DNA from: Mesorhizobium sp. YIM 152430
GTDB lineage: Bacteria > Pseudomonadota > Alphaproteobacteria > Rhizobiales > Rhizobiaceae
Direction of reading: 5' to 3'
Length of the DNA stretch: 64,000 nucleotides
Assembly (NCBI RefSeq): GCF_029210365.1
Contig: NZ_JARGES010000025.1
Location: forward strand, 1 to 64,000
Numbering within the stretch: the stretch's first letter is position 1; the number at the start of each line of letters is the position of its first letter. The notes below the pieces were generated by a model. It was given only the letters and a program-made list of their open reading frames with translations, was not told the DNA's origin and made no database searches. Below, piece by piece: positions 26,897-34,964 of the stretch. A program made the translations under genes and the position numbers.

Positions 26897-27985
26897 CTAC
26901 GCCTCCACCGTGACGGGGCCGAGCGGGCGCGAGCAGCAGGCAAGGATGTAGCCTTCCTCGATTTCGTGGTCGAGAATGCCGCCATTGTGGCTCATATCCA
27001 CCTTGCCGGAAGTCTTCATGGTCTTGCAGGTGCCGCAAAGGCCGAACTCGCAGGCTGCGGGTATGCGGATGCCGGCCGCGCGGGCGGTCTGGAGTACGGT
27101 CTGGCCCGGAAGACACAGCGCCTCGACATCGGAGAGCGCAAAGCGCACCGGCTGGGCGTCTGCCGGCGGTTCGGCGGCGATTTCTTCCTCGAACGGTGCC
27201 TGAATGCGCTCGATCGCCGGCGCGCCGAAGCTTTCCTGATGGTAATGCGCCATGTCGAATCCGGCCGATTCCAGCATCTCCCGCACCGCGCGCATGAAGG
27301 GGTCGGGACCGCAGCAGAAGATCTCACGCTCGCGGAAATCAGGTGCCAGCAGCGGAAGTCGCACCGCGTCGATGCGGCCCATATGGCCGAACCAGCTCTC
27401 CCGGCTCGACCGTTCCTCGATCAGGAAGCCGAGCGACAGGCCGGGCATGTGGGCGCCCAGGAGTTCGAGTTCCTTTCGGAAGATGATCTCTTCCGGCCGG
27501 CGCGCGCAGTTGACGAAGGCGACATCGGTCTGCGGCGTGAAATCGTTCAGCCAGCGCAGCATCGACATCATCGGCGTGATGCCCGAACCGGCGGAGATGA
27601 AGAGATATTTCGCTGCCGGGTGGTTGTGCAGCGAGAAGGTGCCGGAGGGGCCAAAGGCGCGGATGTGGTCGCCGGGCTTGAGATTGTCGAACATCCAGCG
27701 CGTGCCGAGGGAATCCTTCTGCGCCTTGACCGTGACGGCGATGGAAAAGGGTCGCGAGGGGCTGGAGGACAAAGTGTAGGTGCGCATCAGCGGGTCGGGT
27801 GTGGCCGGCAGTTCCAGTGTGATGAACTGGCCGGGCTGGTAGCGGAACCAGGTCTGGCTGTCGGAGCGGAAGGTGAAGGTCTTGACGTCGGGGGCTTCGT
27901 CGACGACCCGCAGGCATTCGAGCACCTGAAGCCGGTCGTCCCAGGGAGTCATTTCGTCGAGATATTTGTAGAGGTGGGCGGTCAT
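26897..27985 (-). CDS. GbcB-like flavin/2Fe-2S reductase of a Rieske monooxygenase
   Basis: This 362-residue reductase passes electrons from NAD(P)H to a Rieske oxygenase. It has a flavin-binding domain with the RTYTLSSSP motif, an NAD-binding domain with SAGSGITPMMSMLR and FCCGPDPFMRAV, and a C-terminal plant-type 2Fe-2S ferredoxin domain with CEFGLCGTCK and a fourth cysteine in ILACCSRP. This hybrid order matches GbcB of glycine betaine demethylation. The ATG at 27985 was chosen over the upstream in-frame start because it begins the flavin domain. The gbcA-like gene lies upstream across a 148-bp repeat. It probably serves the Rieske subunit and may act on other quaternary amines. Confidence 0.88.
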   Translation of the reverse strand: MTAHLYKYLDEMTPWDDRLQVLECLRVVDEAPDVKTFTFRSDSQTWFRYQPGQFITLELPATPDPLMRTYTLSSSPSRPFSIAVTVKAQKDSLGTRWMFDNLKPGDHIRAFGPSGTFSLHNHPAAKYLFISAGSGITPMMSMLRWLNDFTPQTDVAFVNCARRPEEIIFRKELELLGAHMPGLSLGFLIEERSSRESWFGHMGRIDAVRLPLLAPDFREREIFCCGPDPFMRAVREMLESAGFDMAHYHQESFGAPAIERIQAPFEEEIAAEPPADAQPVRFALSDVEALCLPGQTVLQTARAAGIRIPAACEFGLCGTCKTMKTSGKVDMSHNGGILDHEIEEGYILACCSRPLGPVTVEA

Positions 27986-28018
27986 TGACGTTGATCCTGG
28001 AGGTCGAGTCTTGACGAG

Positions 28019-28166
28019 CCCCCCTCTGTCCTGCCGGACATCTCCCCCGCGCGGGAGGAGATCACGCGGTGTCGATGACGAGAATAATCTCCCCACTTGC
28101 GGGGGGTCCGAAGGACGGGCCGAGACCCGCGGCTCGGGTCAGAGCGGGCGGCAGCCCAGAGGGGGG
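28019..28166. repeat. Intergenic palindromic repeat between the oxygenase and reductase genes
   Basis: This 148-bp element is bounded by a perfect 10-bp inverted repeat, CCCCCCTCTG at 28019-28028 and CAGAGGGGGG at 28157-28166. Inside are further self-complementary stretches, including GTCC-TGCC-GGAC and a GC-rich hairpin near 28110-28140. Its style matches the C-rich intergenic repeats common in Mesorhizobium-like genomes. It could fold into a long structured RNA and alter expression of the downstream reductase gene. I see no second full copy in this window. Confidence 0.7.
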
Positions 28167-28190
28167 CAACATAGAGCATGGTCGTATCCC

Positions 28191-29438
28191 TCAAGCCACC
28201 GACCGCAGCGCCGGCTTGGCGTCGCCTGTCAGCCGTTCCTCGGCAAACCGGCAGTACCAGTCCACGAACTGCATGACGCCGCCTTCGTGCTCTTCAGAAT
28301 ACGGCCCAGGCTGGTAGGCAGGCGAGGCGATGCCGAAGGCGTTTTCCTCGACGATGCGGCGGTCCTGGTCGTTGGTTTCGGTCCAGACATGGGTCAGTTC
28401 CGCAAGGTCGTAGTCGACGCCCTCGACGGCATCCTTGTGGACGAGCCATTTGGTCGTCACCGCCGTCTGCGTCGCGCTGATCGGCAGGACACGGAAGGTG
28501 ACGGCGTGGTCGCCGAGAACGTGGTTCCAGGTCGTCGGATAGTGGAAAAGCAGGAGCGAGCCGATGCGGTCGGTGGTGACGGTGTCGGACAGGTTCTTCT
28601 TCACCGCGCGCTTGCCCGTCATCGTGTAGCTGACGGCATCACGCAGGAGCGGCACGCGGGTGACCCGGTGCTGGCCGGTCTCGGCGAGCTCAAAGCGGGA
28701 CGGCAGGCCCGCCGCTGCGCACTTCTGCCAATGCGCGACTATCTCCGGGTCGCTCTCGGCGGCCTGGACGCCGGTGACGGTCGGCGCTTCGGGGAAGGTC
28801 TTGCAAAGCTCGGGATGGTTGCCCGCGCAGTGATAGCACTCGCGGTTGTTTTCCCAGACGAGTTTCCAGTTGCCCTTTTCGACGATGGTCGATTCGAAGG
28901 CGACCTTCGTTTCCGTCAGCCGGTGTGGCGCGAGATAGGGCTCGACCTGCGCGCGGAAGGGGGCGAAATCGGCGGGCGCGTCGGCAAGGCAGATGAAGAG
29001 GTAGCCGGCGACGCTTTCGCAGGCTACGGGCTTCAGGCCGAACTGCGAGGCATCGAAATCCGCACCCATCTGGCGGGCGAAGACGAGACGGCCGTCGAGA
29101 TCGTAGGTCCACTGGTGATACGGGCAGACGAGTTTGGCCGCCGTTCCCTTAGCGGCCGTGCAGACCCGCGAGCCGCGATGGCGGCAGGTGTTGTGGAAGG
29201 CGCGGATCGCGCCCTTGGCGTCGCGCACCACGACGACGGGATAGTCGCCGATCTGCACGGTGAAATAGCTGCCGGGCTTCGGCAATTCGCAGTCATGGCC
29301 GATGAAAAGCCAGTCGCGATACCAGATCAGGTCGAGATCGAGCCGGTAGAACTGCGGGTCGATGTAGAACACTTGGTCGAGGCTGTAGCCGGGTTTGCGG
29401 CGCTGGAGCCGGGCCAGCATTTCGTTGCGCGCATCCAT
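28191..29438 (-). CDS. GbcA-like Rieske oxygenase (glycine betaine monooxygenase-type)
   Basis: This 415-residue alpha subunit of a Rieske non-heme iron oxygenase has the 2Fe-2S ligands C85, H87 (CRHRG), C105 and H108 (CPYHQW). The mononuclear iron histidines H203 and H208 lie in NNRECYHCAGNHPE; this NNRECYHC form is typical of GbcA/Stc2-type N-demethylases. The paired GbcB-like reductase downstream supports demethylation of glycine betaine or a related quaternary amine such as stachydrine or carnitine, giving formaldehyde and the demethylated product. The ATG at 29438 was chosen because GGCAGGACAGGAC precedes it; an ATG at 29456 is possible. A cobalamin riboswitch lies about 127 bp upstream on the same strand. 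Confidence 0.88.
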   Translation of the reverse strand: MDARNEMLARLQRRKPGYSLDQVFYIDPQFYRLDLDLIWYRDWLFIGHDCELPKPGSYFTVQIGDYPVVVVRDAKGAIRAFHNTCRHRGSRVCTAAKGTAAKLVCPYHQWTYDLDGRLVFARQMGADFDASQFGLKPVACESVAGYLFICLADAPADFAPFRAQVEPYLAPHRLTETKVAFESTIVEKGNWKLVWENNRECYHCAGNHPELCKTFPEAPTVTGVQAAESDPEIVAHWQKCAAAGLPSRFELAETGQHRVTRVPLLRDAVSYTMTGKRAVKKNLSDTVTTDRIGSLLLFHYPTTWNHVLGDHAVTFRVLPISATQTAVTTKWLVHKDAVEGVDYDLAELTHVWTETNDQDRRIVEENAFGIASPAYQPGPYSEEHEGGVMQFVDWYCRFAEERLTGDAKPALRSVA

Positions 29439-29564
29439 GTCCTGTCCTGCCTTCATGCAAGGACTGAACTGGTGGAGATTTCGAAGGAGAAGGCCGCGAC
29501 GGCAAAATGACCGCGCGCGCATCCGCCCCTTGACCGCCCACCGCGATCAGTCGGTTTGTCGAGA

Positions 29565-29749
29565 TTCAGGCTGGTTTCCGGGCTCAAGAGCCGGTCTTCG
29601 GATCGCTCCATCGACCTGTCGCAACACCTTCCCAGGCACAATGCCCAGTGGCTCCCGTTGCGACCTCACTCCATTTACCGTTGCGGGGGCAGCGCCGGCT
29701 TTTCACCGGCTTCCCAATTCTCCGCCTCGATCAGAAGGCGGCACCTGAA
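29565..29749 (-). promoter_or_regulatory. Cobalamin (AdoCbl) riboswitch
   Basis: Read on the minus strand, this 185-nt element has the whole conserved core. It begins with a P1 half TTCAGG (29744-29749 on plus) that pairs with CCTGAA at its end. Then come GGGAAGCCGGTG, GCTGCCCCCGCAACGGTAA, GCCACTGGGC, GCCTGGGAAGGTG and CCGAAGACCGGC. The B12 box AGCCCGGAAACCAGCCTG is at 29567-29584. It lies between the end of purD and the start of the Rieske oxygenase gene and reads toward the latter. About 125 nt separate it from the ATG. I see no clear intrinsic terminator there, so control may be at translation. The rest of this 399-bp gap holds no gene. Confidence 0.95.
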
Positions 29750-29837
29750 CTGACTGCATTCAAGCATTCGCGCGAGGCTTCTGGAAGCTGGAATGCGACA
29801 TGGGATGAGCATGGGGCGACGCGCTGAAAAATCGACG

Positions 29838-31109
29838 TCAGCGCGCTTCGCGCTCGACCTCGCGCCAGCCGATGTCACGGCGGCAGAAACCTTGCGGCCA
29901 GTCGATCCGGTCGATGGCGGCATAGACCTTTTCGCGCGCTTCACCGACGGTTTTGGCCGTCGCGGTGACATTCAGGACGCGGCCGCCATTGGCGACGATG
30001 TCCTCGCCGTTCTTTGCCGTGCCGGCGTGGAAAATCTCGACTTCGTCGCCGACCCTGTCGAGGCCGGGGATGACGCTGCCCTTCTTCGGCTTACCCGGAT
30101 AACCTTCGGCGGCGAGCACCACGGTGAGCGCGACCTCGTCGCGCCAGCGCGCCGACATGTGCGCCAACTGGCCGTCGGCGGCGGCGTTGAGCAGGATCAG
30201 GAGGTCTTCCTTCAGCCGCATCATCAGGACCTGGCATTCGGGATCGCCGAAGCGGGTGTTGTATTCGATGAGCTTCGGGCCGTCCCCGGTCAGCATCAGG
30301 CCGGCATAGAGCACGCCCGAGAACGGCGCGCCCATCTCGGCCATGCCCTTCATGGTCGGCTCGATGATGGTTTGCATGACCTCGTCGACGAGCGCCTGCG
30401 TCAGGATGGGAGCAGGCGAATAGGCTCCCATGCCGCCGGTGTTCGGCCCGGTGTCTCCGTCGCCGACACGCTTGTGGTCTTGCGCGGTGCCGAAGGGAAG
30501 CGCGGTCCTGCCGTCGCAGAGGCAGAAGAACGATGCCTCCTCACCTTCGAGGAATTCCTCGACGACGACTTCGGCCCCCGCCTCGCCGAACCCGCCCTCG
30601 AAGCAATCATCGATGGCGGCGAGCGCCTCCTCCAACGTCATTGCCACCGTGACGCCCTTGCCTGCGGCAAGACCGTCGGCCTTGATGACGATCGGCGCGC
30701 CGGTCTGGCGGAGGTAGGCTTTCGCCTTCGGGGCGTTGTTGAAGCGCTGATAGGCGGCGGTGGGGATGTCGTAGCGAGCGCAGAGGTCCTTGGTGAAGCC
30801 CTTCGAGCCTTCGAGGCGCGCCGCGGCGGCGGACGGGCCGAAAACGCGGATGCCGCGTCCTGCGAGCACGTCGGCAAGGCCGGCGACGAGCGGCGCTTCC
30901 GGGCCGACGACGACGAGATCGATCGCCATCAGCTTGCAGAATGTGGCGATGCTCTGATGGTCATCGAGGTCGAGCGTCACGCATTCGGCATGTTCGGCGA
31001 TGCCGGGATTGCCGGGTGCAGCGTAAAGCCTCGAGAGCATCGGCGAAGCGGCGATCTTCCAGGCCAGCGCGTGCTCGCGTCCGCCCGAACCGATGAGAAG
31101 AATGTTCAT
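29838..31109 (-). CDS. purD: Phosphoribosylamine--glycine ligase PurD
   Basis: PurD is the second enzyme of de novo purine synthesis; it joins phosphoribosylamine and glycine with ATP to give GAR. The 423-residue protein is the standard length. It has the N-terminal [18 protein letters not shown], the [12 protein letters not shown] loop, the ATP-grasp segment [11 protein letters not shown] and the GARS signature RFGDPECQ. The ATG at 31109 is preceded by a GAGGG site that lies inside a strong hairpin. Downstream, on the same strand, is the cobalamin riboswitch. Upstream is the yoeB toxin gene. It is probably transcribed on its own. Confidence 0.96.
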   Translation of the reverse strand: MNILLIGSGGREHALAWKIAASPMLSRLYAAPGNPGIAEHAECVTLDLDDHQSIATFCKLMAIDLVVVGPEAPLVAGLADVLAGRGIRVFGPSAAAARLEGSKGFTKDLCARYDIPTAAYQRFNNAPKAKAYLRQTGAPIVIKADGLAAGKGVTVAMTLEEALAAIDDCFEGGFGEAGAEVVVEEFLEGEEASFFCLCDGRTALPFGTAQDHKRVGDGDTGPNTGGMGAYSPAPILTQALVDEVMQTIIEPTMKGMAEMGAPFSGVLYAGLMLTGDGPKLIEYNTRFGDPECQVLMMRLKEDLLILLNAAADGQLAHMSARWRDEVALTVVLAAEGYPGKPKKGSVIPGLDRVGDEVEIFHAGTAKNGEDIVANGGRVLNVTATAKTVGEAREKVYAAIDRIDWPQGFCRRDIGWREVEREAR

Positions 31110-31112
31110 GAC

Positions 31113-31138
31113 CGCCCTCGCTCTGTCTTGCGAGGGCG
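31113..31138 (-). promoter_or_regulatory. Hairpin that sequesters the purD ribosome-binding site
   Basis: A perfect 9-bp stem (31113-31121 with 31130-31138) with an 8-nt loop lies between the yoeB stop and the purD start. The purD Shine-Dalgarno GAGGG (31115-31119, minus strand) is inside the stem, 5 nt from the ATG. There is no T-run, so it is not a clear terminator. Confidence 0.6.
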
Positions 31139-31165
31139 ATAGGGGCTGACGGTAGCAAGGTCAAG

Positions 31166-31438
31166 TCAACGGCCATAATGGAAGCGGCAGGCTGCGATCT
31201 CGAGTGCCTGTGCATCGCCCTTCCCGGTAACGCGGTAGACGAGGCGATGCTCCTGGGTGAGGCGGCGCGACCACCAGCCGGCCATGTCATTGCGTAGAGG
31301 TTCCGGCTTGCCCAATCCGCGAAAAGGGCTGCGACGCGTGTCCTTGATCATCACATTGATCTTGGCGATCATGTCGACATCGTTCAACTGCCAATAGAGA
31401 TAGTCGTCCCAGCCCTGCTCAGTCCATTGAAGCTTCAC
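31166..31438 (-). CDS. yoeB: YoeB-family toxin (Txe/YoeB)
   Basis: This 90-residue toxin of a type II system is a ribosome-dependent mRNA interferase in characterised homologues. It starts with MKLQWTEQGWDDYLYWQ and has the conserved RSPFRGLGKPEPL, the catalytic-arginine region LTQEHRLVYRV and the C-terminal CRFHYGR with the catalytic His, all close to E. coli YoeB (84 residues). The start codon is GTG, overlapping the antitoxin stop in a GTGA, so the toxin is translated after YefM. Length and motifs are intact, so it is probably functional. Confidence 0.94.
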   Translation of the reverse strand: MKLQWTEQGWDDYLYWQLNDVDMIAKINVMIKDTRRSPFRGLGKPEPLRNDMAGWWSRRLTQEHRLVYRVTGKGDAQALEIAACRFHYGR

Positions 31439-31689
31439 GGCTCGATCAGCTCGCGTTCAATCAAACGGCCTGCCTCAGCTTCCGCCATGGAGGCGCGTAG
31501 GCGCTCGGCATTGGCGGGCGAGGACAGGAGATGCAAAGTTTCCTGCATTCCCTCCCATTCCGACAGGGGCATGACGACGACCGGCTCGCGGTTGCGACGG
31601 GTGACGATGAGCTTGTCGCGATCGTCCAGAACTTTTTCAATGTATCGGGCCATGTTGGCGCGGAATTCGCTGAGATTGGCGACGATCAT
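31435..31689 (-). CDS. yefM: YefM-family antitoxin
   Basis: This 84-residue antitoxin of the Phd/YefM family neutralises the YoeB toxin and represses its own operon in known systems. It has the N-terminal DNA-binding fold MIVANLSEFRANMARYIEKV and VTRRNREPVVVMPLSEWEGM, then the toxin-binding C-terminus with ETLHLLSSPANAERLRASM, which is typical of YefM. The ATG at 31689 is preceded by GGAGG. The frame is open far upstream to 32169 on the same strand, but that extension has no family resemblance and lies antisense to ubiA, so it is excluded. A matching promoter and operator lie directly upstream. Confidence 0.94.
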   Translation of the reverse strand: MIVANLSEFRANMARYIEKVLDDRDKLIVTRRNREPVVVMPLSEWEGMQETLHLLSSPANAERLRASMAEAEAGRLIERELIEP

Positions 31690-31710
31690 GGTGGCGGCCT
31701 CCGATGGAAG

Positions 31711-31743
31711 TGTACATATAGCCGTACAATGACGGTTGCGCAA
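31711..31743 (-). promoter_or_regulatory. yefM-yoeB promoter and YefM operator
   Basis: On the minus strand, -35 TTGCGC (31738-31743) and -10 TATATG (31715-31720) are separated by exactly 17 nt. An inverted repeat TGTAC (31711-31715) / GTACA (31724-31728) overlaps the -10 and spacer. TGTACA is the core known to be bound by YefM in E. coli, so autoregulation of the same type is expected. Confidence 0.72.
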
Positions 31744-31787
31744 ACCGATCGCTTGACGGTGCCGCCCCGCCCTGCCAATCCGTGGCG

Positions 31788-32762
31788 ATGGAAACGATCC
31801 AATCCAAGGGCGCGCGCGGGCGCGTCGCCGATGCGCCATCCGGGCATTGGGTCTATCGCGCGCTGCCGCAAGGGGTGTGGCCCTATGCGCAGCTCGCGCG
31901 GTGGGACCGGCCGATCGGCTGGTGGCTCCTGCTCTGGCCGTGCTGGTGGTCGGCGGCGCTGGCCGGGGCCGCATTTTTCGACGCGGGCGACGGGGTCGCC
32001 GCGCAACTGCCGTCGGTCTGGCATCTGGCGCTGTTCCTGATCGGCGCGATCGCGATGCGGGGGGCGGGATGCACCTATAACGACATCGTCGACGAGGACA
32101 TCGACGCGATGGTGGCGCGCACGCGCTCGCGGCCGCTGCCATCCGGCCAGGTTTCGCGCCGGCAGGCATGGGCGTTCCTTTTCGGGCAGTGCCTCGTCGG
32201 GCTGGTCGTTCTGTTGCAGTTCAACTGGTTCGCGGTGGGGATGGGCATCGCTTCGCTCGGCACGGTGGCGATCTACCCGTTCATGAAGCGCTATACGGAC
32301 TGGCCGCAACTCTTTCTCGGCTTCGCGTTTTCGTGGGGCGCGTGGATGGGTTGGGCGGCGTATTTCGGTTCCGTCTCGCTGGCGCCGGCGGTGCTTTATC
32401 TCGGATCGATCCTGTGGGTGATCGGCTATGACACGCTCTATGCGCATCAGGACCGCGAGGACGACGCGCTGGTCGGCGTGCGTTCGACGGCACGGCTTTT
32501 CGGCACGAACACAAAGCCGTGGCTGGTGGCGCTCTATTCGGGCGCGCTGGCGCTGTTTGCAGCCGCCTTTGCCGTCGCCGAGGTCGCTTGGCCTGCCTAT
32601 CTCGGCCTTGCGGCAGCGGCCGCGCATATGGCGCGGCAGATCGTGGTCGCCGACATCGATGACGGCGACCAGTGCCTCAGGCTGTTCAAGTCGAACTCGA
32701 CCGTGGGCTGGCTGATCTTCGGCGGGCTGATGCTGGGGAGCGTGGCGGCGGCGCTCGCCTGA
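31788..32762 (+). CDS. ubiA: 4-hydroxybenzoate polyprenyltransferase UbiA
   Basis: UbiA is an inner-membrane enzyme that prenylates 4-hydroxybenzoate in ubiquinone synthesis. The 324-residue protein has about eight or nine membrane helices and the two aspartate-rich motifs that bind Mg-diphosphate, NDIVDEDID and YDTLYAHQDREDD. The ATG at 31788 was chosen; an in-frame GTG two codons earlier is possible and neither has a clear ribosome-binding site. It is divergent from yefM-yoeB. Its stop shares the palindrome TGATCA with the convergent DUF6101 gene. The polyprenyl diphosphate synthase at 45.5-46.5 kb may supply the side chain. Confidence 0.94.
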   Translation: METIQSKGARGRVADAPSGHWVYRALPQGVWPYAQLARWDRPIGWWLLLWPCWWSAALAGAAFFDAGDGVAAQLPSVWHLALFLIGAIAMRGAGCTYNDIVDEDIDAMVARTRSRPLPSGQVSRRQAWAFLFGQCLVGLVVLLQFNWFAVGMGIASLGTVAIYPFMKRYTDWPQLFLGFAFSWGAWMGWAAYFGSVSLAPAVLYLGSILWVIGYDTLYAHQDREDDALVGVRSTARLFGTNTKPWLVALYSGALALFAAAFAVAEVAWPAYLGLAAAAAHMARQIVVADIDDGDQCLRLFKSNSTVGWLIFGGLMLGSVAAALA

Positions 32763-33326
32763 TCAGCGACGTGCGATGATTTCCTCGCCGCCGACGACGA
32801 GGCGCATCCCCAGATTGCCGAATTTGCGGCGAGCCAGAAAGCGCGGGCGGCGGTTTTGGGACACGCGCCGCTTGCGGCGTTCCTTGAACGGGGCCGTCTT
32901 CACGCCGCCGAGCGATTCTTCCAGCGAACGGGCGACGCCGTCGGCCTCGAAGAGCAGCATGGGAAGCTGGTAGGCATCCGCCCAGGCGCGCCAGTCTGCC
33001 GCAACGTCGTCGAGGTCATGAGCGACGAGAAGCGGAACGGAGAGCATCGGATCGCTGTGCATCAGTTCCAGCGTGACCGTGACGGCACCCTCGCCGTCCT
33101 CGATCGCGCGGGCTGCCACGCCCTTGAAGGCGTTGGCCGGCAGAACGACCGTCACCGGAAGCTGGCTCTTCTCCAGAAGGCGGCGGATGGTGACGCGGCG
33201 GCGATCGATCTCGAAGGAAACGTCGCCGAATGCGTCCTGCGTCGCATAGGTGGTAGCTTGCGGCAGCCTGAAGGGGTCGAGCCGCATGTCGCGGCCCGCC
33301 CAGGCGGGTTTCAGCCCGGTGTTCAT
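32763..33326 (-). CDS. DUF6101-family protein
   Basis: This 187-residue protein resembles the DUF6101 family, known from Hyphomicrobiales and without a known function. The N-terminal two thirds looks like a beta-rich fold (FGDVSFEIDRRRVTIRRLLEK). The C-terminal part is very basic (KERRKRRVSQNRRPRFLARRK), which might bind nucleic acid or acidic phospholipid; this is inference. No signal peptide is seen. It converges with ubiA, sharing stop palindrome TGATCA, and has its own 200-bp upstream region. The ATG at 33326 gives the expected start. Confidence 0.75.
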   Translation of the reverse strand: MNTGLKPAWAGRDMRLDPFRLPQATTYATQDAFGDVSFEIDRRRVTIRRLLEKSQLPVTVVLPANAFKGVAARAIEDGEGAVTVTLELMHSDPMLSVPLLVAHDLDDVAADWRAWADAYQLPMLLFEADGVARSLEESLGGVKTAPFKERRKRRVSQNRRPRFLARRKFGNLGMRLVVGGEEIIARR

Positions 33327-33496
33327 GTTTCGCCTTCCTGTCTCTCCTGAGAGCCGCCTTCGGCGGTTTCTCGCGGGCGGTTTTCCGCCTCGTTGGATTG
33401 GAGACTAGGCGCGGGCTGTTACCGTCGGCCTTAGATTTTCGGTTAAATTTGTCTGGATGCGCCGGATGGTTATCGCTTTCCAACCCGCTGAAAGGA

Positions 33497-33518
33497 TTGG
33501 GAAAGCTCCCTTTCCAAC
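33497..33518 (-). terminator. Weak hairpin after the FAD oxidase gene
   Basis: GAAAG and CTTTC arms, extended by a bulged TTGG/CAA, can form a short stem just past the oxidase stop. A run of T residues is missing, so it may only stabilise the mRNA end or do nothing. Two CTTTCCAACCCG direct repeats flank it. Confidence 0.3.
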
Positions 33519-33527
33519 CCGTTAGGA

Positions 33528-34955
33528 TCAGATGATCTTGCCCGGATTCATGATGCCGGCGGGATCGAAGGTGGACTTGATGCGTCGCATCAGGTCGATC
33601 GCAAGCGGGGGTGCGGTGGCGATGAGTTCGTCGCGCTTCATCCGGCCGATGCCGTGCTCGGCGGAAATCGAGCCGTGCATCGCGCGGACGACAGCGTGGA
33701 CGGCGTCGTTCATCTCGCGATAGCGGGCGAGGAACGCGTCCCTGTCGCCGCCTTCCGGCTGGGTGACGTTGAAGTGGAGATTGCCGTCGCCCATGTGGCC
33801 GAAGCAGACGAGGCGGACATCGGGGACGACCGAACGTACGGCCGCCTCGCCTTCGGCGATGAAGGCGGGGATTGCGGCGACGGGGACGGAGATGTCGTGC
33901 TTGATAGAGCCGCCTTCGGGCCCCTGCGCCCAAGACATGGATTCGCGCAACTTCCAAAAGGCATTGCCCTGCGCGAGGTTCATCGCGAGCGTCGCGTCCG
34001 CGACGAGGCCCGCCTCAAGCCCCTCGCCGACGATCTCCTCGATCAGCGTGCGCGCATCCTCGGCCGAGCGGCCGGAGGAGATTTCCATCAGCACATGCCA
34101 GGGCTGCGGGGTAGAAAGCGGATCGAGCGTGTCGGGGATGTGTTTCAGGGTGAAGTCGAGCGCGCGCTTCTGGATGAGTTCAAAGGCGGTGAGGCCCGCA
34201 CCGGCGCGGTCGGACGCGATGGCGAAGAGGTCGAGCGCGGCCCTAGGGCTTTCGAGGCCGATCCATGCGACTTCGCGGCCCTTCGGCTTCGGGACGAGCC
34301 TGACCACGGCGGCGGTGATGACGCCGAGCGTGCCTTCGGCGCCGACGAAGAGGTTCTTCAAGTCGTAGCCGGTGTTGTCCTTCTTCAACTTGCGCAGATC
34401 GTCGAGCACCTCGCCGGTGGGCAGGACGACTTCGACGCCGAGGCAGAGTTCGCGCGCGTTGCCATAAGCAAGGACGCCGGTGCCGCCGGCATTGGACGAG
34501 AGATTGCCGCCGATCTGGCAGGTGCCCTGTGAGCCGAGGGACAGAGGAAAGAGCCGGCCGTTTTCGTCGGCCATTTCCTGGATGGTCTGGAGGATGACGC
34601 CAGCCTCGACAATCATCGTGTTCGACTGAAGGTCGATTTCGCGAATGCGGTTGAGGCGACCGAGGGACAGGACGATCTCGCGGCCGGTGCCGTCCGGCAT
34701 CTGGCCGCCGACGAGCCCCGTATTGCCGCCCTGCGGAACGATGGGCGTGCAGGTCTCGGTGGCGAGTTTCAAGATCGCCGACACTTCCTCGACGCTGCCG
34801 GGACGCAGGATGAGCGGGGACGCGCCGCCATAGCGGCCGCGCGGCTCGACGAGATAGGGCGCGAGCGCATCGGAATCGGTGATGGCGTATTTCTCGCCGA
34901 CGATGGCGGCGAATCTGGAAAGAAGGGCGGAATCGAGAGGCGGCGTGGTCAGCAT
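33528..34955 (-). CDS. FAD-binding oxidase, GlcD / D-2-hydroxyacid dehydrogenase type
   Basis: This 475-residue flavoprotein of the VAO family oxidises a 2-hydroxyacid. It has the PCMH FAD domain with PQGGNTGLVGGQ and SLGSQGTCQIGGNLSSNAGG (about residues 75-155), the VGAEGTLGVIT segment, and the C-terminal HMGDGNLHFNV and SAEHGIGRMK metal- and substrate-binding motifs. D-lactate, D-2-hydroxyglutarate and glycolate dehydrogenases share these motifs, so the substrate is open. Its start is 9 bp past the tsaC stop on the same strand, implying an operon. Confidence 0.9.
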   Translation of the reverse strand: MLTTPPLDSALLSRFAAIVGEKYAITDSDALAPYLVEPRGRYGGASPLILRPGSVEEVSAILKLATETCTPIVPQGGNTGLVGGQMPDGTGREIVLSLGRLNRIREIDLQSNTMIVEAGVILQTIQEMADENGRLFPLSLGSQGTCQIGGNLSSNAGGTGVLAYGNARELCLGVEVVLPTGEVLDDLRKLKKDNTGYDLKNLFVGAEGTLGVITAAVVRLVPKPKGREVAWIGLESPRAALDLFAIASDRAGAGLTAFELIQKRALDFTLKHIPDTLDPLSTPQPWHVLMEISSGRSAEDARTLIEEIVGEGLEAGLVADATLAMNLAQGNAFWKLRESMSWAQGPEGGSIKHDISVPVAAIPAFIAEGEAAVRSVVPDVRLVCFGHMGDGNLHFNVTQPEGGDRDAFLARYREMNDAVHAVVRAMHGSISAEHGIGRMKRDELIATAPPLAIDLMRRIKSTFDPAGIMNPGKII

Positions 34956-34964
34956 GGCCGGAGC

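Noticed and set aside
29565-29749. Riboswitch as a regulator of purD
   Set aside because: purD is on the same strand but ends upstream of the element at 29838; the element can only act on the downstream oxygenase operon.
31690-32169. N-terminal extension of the yefM frame
   Set aside because: It lies antisense to ubiA, is Arg/Pro-rich without family resemblance, and would read through the promoter and operator.
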